Program-made: the position numbers and the translations under genes
NCBI GenBank assembly: GCA_039185015.1
Contig: JBCDAU010000010.1
Location: 87,765-151,764, forward strand
Reading direction: 5' to 3'
DNA length: 64,000 bases
DNA from: JBCBSZ01 sp039185015
Lineage (GTDB): Bacteria > Actinomycetota > Acidimicrobiia > Acidimicrobiales > Poriferisodalaceae
Part shown: one piece after another, positions 58,650 through 64,000 of the stretch
How the letters are laid out: the number at the start of each line of letters is the position of its first letter
Position numbering within the stretch: the first letter of the stretch is position 1
Notes under the pieces: model-generated
What the model saw: only the letters and a program-made list of their open reading frames with translations
What the model was told of the DNA's origin: nothing
The model's database searches: none

Positions 58650-59459
58650 CTACGAGGTCTCGGTGGCGAGGTCGTAGACGACGTTGCGGGCCACGCCCAG
58701 GCGGCTCGCCACCTCGCGCACCGCGTCCCGTCGAGACCGCCCGCCGGCGATCGCCTCGTCGAGGGCCGCCCGGATCGTGGCCTCGTCGACCTGGGTCGGC
58801 TCGTCGACGCCGCCGAGCACGACGACCACCTCGCCCTTCACCGTCTCGGCGGCGGCGGACGCCTCCCCCAACGGCCCCCGCCACACCTCCTCGTGGAGCT
58901 TGGTGAGCTCGCGGCACACCGCCACCGGGCGCTCCGGCCCGCACGCGTCGGCGAGCTCGGCCAGCGTCGCCGCCGCGCGGTGGGGGCTCTCGAAGATCAC
59001 GCTCGTCCGAGGCTCGACGACCAGCTGGCCGATGCGGGTCGCCCGCTCCGGTCCCCGGCGGGGCAGGAACCCCTCGAACACGAACCGCTCGATCGGGAGA
59101 CCGCTCACGACGAGCGCCGCCAGCACCGCGCTCGGCCCGGGCACCGCCCGCACCTCATGACCGGCATCGAGCACGTGGTCGACCAGGCGCTGCCCCGGAT
59201 CGGACACCGAGGGGGTGCCGGCGTCGGACACCAGTGCCACGCGGCCGCCGCCCGCGAGCACGTCGACCACCCGTCCGGCTGCGGCCTCCTCACGGTGGGC
59301 GTCGAGGCGGAGCAACCGGCGGTCCCCGATGCCGAGGTGATGGAGGAGCCGTCCGGTCCGCCGCGTGTCCTCGCAGGCGACCAGGTCGGCCGTCGCGAGG
59401 GCCTCACGCGCCCGCTCGGAGAGATCGCCGAGGTTGCCGATCGGCGTCGAGACCAGCAC
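58650..59459 (-). CDS. rsmI: 16S rRNA 2'-O-methyltransferase RsmI
   Basis: 269 residues from GTG 59459. Tetrapyrrole-methylase fold: LVSTPIGNLGDLSERA, CEDTRRTGRLL, VALVSDAGTPSVSDPG, VRAVPGPSAVLAAL, and the C-terminal extension with SRRDAVREVASRLG. Methylates C1402. The preceding in-frame codons (LSADRVAPPGT) match family N-termini and reach a CTG at 59495 that overlaps the TGA of the DUF192 gene, so the true start may be that CTG (281 residues). Confidence 0.92.
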   Translation of the reverse strand: MLVSTPIGNLGDLSERAREALATADLVACEDTRRTGRLLHHLGIGDRRLLRLDAHREEAAAGRVVDVLAGGGRVALVSDAGTPSVSDPGQRLVDHVLDAGHEVRAVPGPSAVLAALVVSGLPIERFVFEGFLPRRGPERATRIGQLVVEPRTSVIFESPHRAAATLAELADACGPERPVAVCRELTKLHEEVWRGPLGEASAAAETVKGEVVVVLGGVDEPTQVDEATIRAALDEAIAGGRSRRDAVREVASRLGVARNVVYDLATETS

Positions 59460-59491
59460 GAGGGTCCCGGGAGGAGCGACCCGGTCGGCGC

Positions 59492-59821
59492 TCAGCGCTT
59501 CACCTCGAGCCGCTGGCCGACCGCGAGGCCCCATCGTTCGAACGATCCGGCTTCGGCCTCGATCACCGACCGGGCACCGAAGCGCGGGCGCCCGATCCGG
59601 TGTCGACCCATGGTCGTGAGGTCGACCACGACCAGATCGCCGTCGAGGTAGCCGACGTCGAGGGCGAAGCGCATCCCCACGGTGTGCACCGAACGGGCCG
59701 TGGTGAGGAGGAGGGCGCCCTCGATGCCGTCGCGACCGAGCAGGCCCGTGCGCCGGCTCGCGCCGGAGTCGGCGATCTCGAGGCTGCAGAGCACCTCGCC
59801 GTCCCGCACCAGCCACGCCAT
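59492..59821 (-). CDS. DUF192-family protein
   Basis: 109 residues. The DUF192 core (SRRTGLLGRDGIEGALLL, VHTVGMRFALDVGYLDGDL, ALEAEAG-like VIEAEAGSFERWGLAVGQ) is complete. Many homologs are secreted, but this one has no signal peptide. Function unknown. ATG 59821 is 13 bp after the ychF stop. Confidence 0.85.
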   Translation of the reverse strand: MAWLVRDGEVLCSLEIADSGASRRTGLLGRDGIEGALLLTTARSVHTVGMRFALDVGYLDGDLVVVDLTTMGRHRIGRPRFGARSVIEAEAGSFERWGLAVGQRLEVKR

Positions 59822-59834
59822 CCTCGTCGCCTCC

Positions 59835-60917
<1,083 letters not shown>

Positions 60918-60946
60918 CGGGCGCCGAGGCTACCGAGTGGCCGGCG

Positions 60947-61825
60947 TCAGTCGGCCCCGGACGACGACGGCGCGGGCCGGATCCGCAGGTCGGCGACCAC
61001 ACCGAAGTGGTCGGATGGCCAGACCCCCTCGACCGGGGCGTCGCCGATCACCTCGACCCGGAGGGGCTCTCCGACACCCTCCGGGAAGGGTGGGGCGAGG
61101 AACAGGTAGTCGATCCGCAGATCGGGCTCGCGGTGTCGCTGGACGTGCGGGTTGCGTCGGACCCACGTGGCCCCGCGATCGTCGGGGCGGAGGTACTCCC
61201 AGGCGTCGATGAGGCCCGTGCCCGGCTCGTACGCAGGCGCCCAGCCGGCCAGCCGCCGGATCTCCTCCGCGACCGGCGGCGCGTTGAAGTCACCGGTCAC
61301 GACGGTGAGCCGGGCCTCGTCGTCCGCGCGGCCGAGCACGTCCACCACGGCGCCGAGCTGGAGCTGACGGAGATCCGACCGGGCCCAGGCGGAGGAGAGA
61401 TGGGTCGTCACGACCGAGACGGGGCCCGAGGGATGGGCGACCGACACGACGTGGATGGGTCCCCGACCGGGCACGTCGTCGACGGTCGGGAGCACGTCGT
61501 GGACGGCGAGCCCGAGCGGCCACCTCGAGAGCACCGCCGTGCCGATCAACGCGTCGGTCGAGTCGGGCTCTGCCCGTCGCTGCCAGAACTCCAGACCGCC
61601 GTAGGGAGCCCAGTCCCACCGCATGCCGAGCGGGCCGGCGAGCAGCTCCGCCTGGTTGGGCGAGCCGTCGGGGCCGGCCCACACCTCCTGCAGCGTCCAG
61701 ATGTCGGCGTCGACCTCGGCCATGACGGCCGCGATCGCGTCGAGGCGCTGCTCCCAGCCGCCGAAGCGCCACCACAGGTTCCAGGTCGCGATCCTGACGA
61801 CCCGGTCCCGATCCTCCGCCGCCAC
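60947..61825 (-). CDS. Endonuclease/exonuclease/phosphatase-family hydrolase
   Basis: 292 residues. EEP-fold motifs: IATWNLWWRFGG, TLQEVWAG (catalytic Glu), VTTHLSSAWARSDLR, VVTGDFNAPPVAEEI, and the C-terminal RIDYLFLAPP and WPSDHFGVVAD. No signal peptide, so probably cytoplasmic; the substrate (DNA, sugar phosphate or phospholipid head group) cannot be told. GTG 61825. Confidence 0.88.
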   Translation of the reverse strand: MAAEDRDRVVRIATWNLWWRFGGWEQRLDAIAAVMAEVDADIWTLQEVWAGPDGSPNQAELLAGPLGMRWDWAPYGGLEFWQRRAEPDSTDALIGTAVLSRWPLGLAVHDVLPTVDDVPGRGPIHVVSVAHPSGPVSVVTTHLSSAWARSDLRQLQLGAVVDVLGRADDEARLTVVTGDFNAPPVAEEIRRLAGWAPAYEPGTGLIDAWEYLRPDDRGATWVRRNPHVQRHREPDLRIDYLFLAPPFPEGVGEPLRVEVIGDAPVEGVWPSDHFGVVADLRIRPAPSSSGAD

Positions 61826-61873
61826 GAACCGGAAGCTACCGAACGTCCGTCCGCGGCGACCGGTCCCGGCGAC

Positions 61874-63754
61874 TCAGCGCGGGATCATGAGGACGGCGTT
61901 GGCGACGCGACGTTCGCTGCCGTCGGCGAGGGAGTTGCGGATCACCCCGCCCGCCACCAGCGTGGTCGAGCCTCCGCCGTCGAGGTTGATCGCCGTGTCG
62001 ACGTCGAGCGCGACCAGCAGGTCGGTGAGATCGGCGATCGACAGACCGAGGCGCTCGGGTGGACGGCGGCCGTCGACGGTCACGAAGACGAGCGTCCCGT
62101 CGCTGCGCTGCCCGACCACGGTGCGCGGGTTGCGGGAGATCACGAAACCGGCCTGACCGGGGTCGAGGCGCTCACCGTCGCGCAGCACCGGAGGCGCTCC
62201 GCCGACGCTGTGGACGATGGACGGATCACCGTCGACCTCGAGCCGGACCGACGCCCCCTCGCCCAGCACCCACAGCTCGTCCAGCGCAGCGGCCGACGCA
62301 CCACGGCCGACGAGCGCGACGGTGCCATCGGGCAGGTCGACCTGCACCCGGCCCTCGACGCGCTCGGTCAGCTCCAGCTCCCAGGTGACGTCGAGTCGGA
62401 GCGGGCCGGGGTCGACCTGGCGGGCGAGCAGGGTCGTCACCGGATCGGGCGGTGGGGGCGGAGGCGGTTCCGGCGGCGGGGCGTCGGGGTCGGGCTCCTC
62501 CTCGGGCGCGTCCGGGTCGGGCTCGGGCGGCGGAGGCGGCGGCGGCAGCGGGACGGCCGGGGTCGCCGGACCGGCCGCCGGGGTGAAGACGACCAGCTGG
62601 TCCTCGGCCTCGACGCCGACGTTGATCCCGACCGGCAGCAGCGTCCGCCCCTCCGCCGGTACGAGTCGCACGGCCCAGATCACCCGCCCCACCGAGATCG
62701 ACCCGTCGTCGAGGAACGACAGCTGCTCGTGACCGAAGCGGGGCGTTCGGATCAGCTCGCCGTCGACGACGACGCCGCCGACCGGCTCGCGGTCCGACAG
62801 GTCGAAGAAGTCGCCGTTGACGCCGACGACGCAGCTCAGCTCCTCGCAGAGCGTGCTCGTGCGGGCGCCACCACCGGCTGCGAAGGGGCCGTCGCCCGCC
62901 GGCGCGACGACGGCGTCGAGTCGCGCCAGCGGCGAGACCTCGACGACGGTCACGACCTGGCGGTCCGAGTCGAGCACCCGGTGCTCGACGCCAGGGGCGA
63001 TGCGACCGACGTCGGCGATCCGCCAACCGTCGGGGGCCAGGCGGGCCACCCGGTCGCGACCACCGGGATACCCGACGGCCCCGTAGGCGAAGACGTCGCC
63101 AGTCCGGCTGACGAGGAGGTAGCCGTCGTCGAGGCCGGCCCCGATGGCGGCGATCGGCGACTCGAGTGGGAGCTCGGCGGCCGACCCGAGGAACTCCGCC
63201 TCACCGAAGGAGAAGATGCCGCCATCGGCGGCGACGAGCCAGTAGCCGTCGCCGCCGGGTGTCCCGGCCGCGCCGACGATCGGCGCCGCGAGGGTCAGGC
63301 TGCCGAGCGAGCCGCGGAAACCCGCCGCACCGAACGCGAACATGCCGCCGTCGCCGGCGACCAGCCAGTACCCCTCACCCGACGGATGCGCCGCCACCCC
63401 CACCACCGGCGAGTTCAGCTCCACCCCACCCATCGACCCGTGAAACCCCGCCGCACCGAACGCGAACACCCCACCATCGGCCGCGACCAGCCAGTACCCC
63501 TCACCCGACGGATGCGCCGCCACCCCCACCACCGGCGAGTTCAGGTCGAACGGGGTCAGACCGCCGTGGTGGATCGCATCCTCGAGGGCGAGCACTCCGC
63601 CGTCGGCGTCGACCATCCAGGCCCCTCCGGGCGCCGGCACCACCGCAACGGTCACGGGCGCGTCCCCGTCCTGCGCTCCGGCCGCGACCGAACCGAGAGC
63701 CGCGGCGAGACCGACCACGATCGCCATCACGATCGAGCGTGCGAGCCAACGCAT
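61874..63754 (-). CDS. Secreted phosphodiester glycosidase (NAGPA-like) with N-terminal repeats
   Basis: 626 residues. Signal peptide (to about residue 28), then four to five repeats of about 42 residues (SPVVGVAAHPSGEGYWLVA.DGG.FAFG.A.F.GS), and a C-terminal NAGPA domain (CVVGVNGDFFDLSDREPVGG, FVTVDGRRPPERLGLSIAD, AINLDGGGSTTLVAGG) interrupted by a Pro/Glu/Asp linker of about 55 residues. Cleaves phosphodiester-linked sugars, plausibly cell-wall modifications. ATG 63754 begins MRWLARSIVMAIVVG; the frame extends upstream without support. Confidence 0.87.
   Translation of the reverse strand: MRWLARSIVMAIVVGLAAALGSVAAGAQDGDAPVTVAVVPAPGGAWMVDADGGVLALEDAIHHGGLTPFDLNSPVVGVAAHPSGEGYWLVAADGGVFAFGAAGFHGSMGGVELNSPVVGVAAHPSGEGYWLVAGDGGMFAFGAAGFRGSLGSLTLAAPIVGAAGTPGGDGYWLVAADGGIFSFGEAEFLGSAAELPLESPIAAIGAGLDDGYLLVSRTGDVFAYGAVGYPGGRDRVARLAPDGWRIADVGRIAPGVEHRVLDSDRQVVTVVEVSPLARLDAVVAPAGDGPFAAGGGARTSTLCEELSCVVGVNGDFFDLSDREPVGGVVVDGELIRTPRFGHEQLSFLDDGSISVGRVIWAVRLVPAEGRTLLPVGINVGVEAEDQLVVFTPAAGPATPAVPLPPPPPPPEPDPDAPEEEPDPDAPPPEPPPPPPPDPVTTLLARQVDPGPLRLDVTWELELTERVEGRVQVDLPDGTVALVGRGASAAALDELWVLGEGASVRLEVDGDPSIVHSVGGAPPVLRDGERLDPGQAGFVISRNPRTVVGQRSDGTLVFVTVDGRRPPERLGLSIADLTDLLVALDVDTAINLDGGGSTTLVAGGVIRNSLADGSERRVANAVLMIPR
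63357..63544. repeat. 62-bp perfect direct repeat inside the glycosidase gene
   Basis: Positions 63357-63418 and 63483-63544 are identical over 62 bp, 126 bp (42 codons) apart. They encode the same repeat unit. Neighbouring units are much more diverged, and this pair favours C-ending and ACC/CCC-rich codons more than the rest of the gene, which points to a recent duplication. Confidence 0.85.
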
Positions 63755-63842
63755 CCCGGAAGGATGGTCGCCGTCAGGACGCGAAGGGCATCGCCCCGGC
63801 GCCACGCTGCGTCGCCGAGGTGGATCTCCTGCGGGCGTCCCG

Positions 63843-63848
63843 TAGACT
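63843..63848 (+). promoter_or_regulatory. -10 element of the bL37 gene (likely leaderless)
   Basis: TAGACT lies 10 nt before the ATG at 63859, with no Shine-Dalgarno sequence. Same arrangement as the bS22 gene. Confidence 0.5.
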
Positions 63849-63858
63849 CCGTTGCTCT

Positions 63859-63948
63859 ATGCCGTCGAAGAAGACCAAGAAGCGCAAGCTGCGTGCTCGC
63901 CGGAACAAGGCGAACCACGGCAAGCGGCCGAACGCCGGCCGTCACTAG
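63859..63948 (+). CDS. Small ribosomal-subunit-associated basic protein, bL37-like
   Basis: 29 residues starting MPSKKTKKRKLRARRNKANH and ending GKRPNAGRH. The KANHGKRPNA block is the diagnostic end of the mycobacterial 50S protein bL37, preceded by the same Lys/Arg-rich start. Binds near the 23S rRNA in mycobacterial ribosomes. Divergent from the glycosidase gene; no annotation pipeline relying on minimum length would call it. Confidence 0.85.
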   Translation: MPSKKTKKRKLRARRNKANHGKRPNAGRH

Positions 63949-63960
63949 GCCGCCCCGCCG

Positions 63961-64000
63961 GTGACTCGGGCGCGCCCCGAGCTGGCCCACCTCGACCTCG
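63961..64000 (+). CDS. Possible start of a further gene (partial)
   Basis: GTG 63961 opens a frame (VTRARPELAHLDL) that runs off the right edge, 12 bp after the bL37 stop. Too short to recognise; codon third positions are mostly G/C, as in real genes here. Confidence 0.3.
   Translation, partial: MTRARPELAHLDL

Overview
The window is about 70% G+C, densely packed, and reads as chromosome of an uncultured-type or marine/soil actinobacterium, most likely class Acidimicrobiia. Supporting this are the order metG-tatD-rpf-ksgA-ispE-glmU-prs-rplY-pth-mfd-mazG-eno-ftsB, the two tiny actinobacterial ribosomal proteins bS22 and bL37, a resuscitation-promoting-factor-like muralytic protein, frequent GTG starts, chains of 4-bp gene overlaps, and likely leaderless genes with TANNNT -10 boxes. 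Taxonomy is inferred from gene content; no rRNA is present.

Layout. 1-2938: a molybdenum-hydroxylase operon (coxM-coxS-coxL, large subunit cut by the left edge) divergent from a LysR regulator, with a textbook regulator box between them. 2960-6757: a minus-strand group of an O-antigen-ligase-like polymerase, an ECF sigma factor and a membrane-anchored beta-propeller whose N-terminus looks like an anti-sigma factor. 6826-10227: nitroreductase, CtaG and Sco copper/cytochrome-oxidase assembly genes, a rhomboid protease and a candidate small RNA with two hairpins sharing the same loop sequence. 10228-17004: menC, a small lipoprotein, then an overlapping chain of M18 aminopeptidase, Fe-S PD-(D/E)XK nuclease, enoyl-CoA hydratase and an SLC13/TrkA-C transporter. 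17064-28579: eleven minus-strand genes ending with the accessory set for molybdenum hydroxylases (MoxR/CoxD, VWA/CoxE, two XdhC-family proteins, MocA-like cytidylyltransferase, CoxG) and starting with a membrane-anchored Hsp70 and a 1002-residue Ig-like repeat protein. 28779-32178: a Tat-exported PhoX phosphatase and a second coxS-coxM pair with no large subunit. 32303-55271: a long minus-strand run of core genes, with ABC-2 export genes, tandem PPIase lipoproteins and a SulP transporter, interrupted only by the plus-strand bS22 gene. 55336-64000: a MocR-like regulator without its PLP lysine, a BcsA-like glycosyltransferase with a PilZ domain, rsmI, DUF192, ychF, a phosphohydrolase, a repeat-bearing phosphodiester glycosidase and bL37.

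How the genes work together. Three separated modules serve aerobic CO/xanthine-dehydrogenase-type enzymes: catalytic M-S-L at the left edge, maturation in the middle, and an extra M-S pair. The right half is translation, cell wall and housekeeping.

Most unusual are: a 70-bp intergenic repeat family with four same-orientation copies; the twin-loop small RNA; a decayed duplicate of a gene start in front of the coxE-like gene; possible CTG start codons at CTGA overlaps; and the Hsp70/Ig-repeat surface pair.
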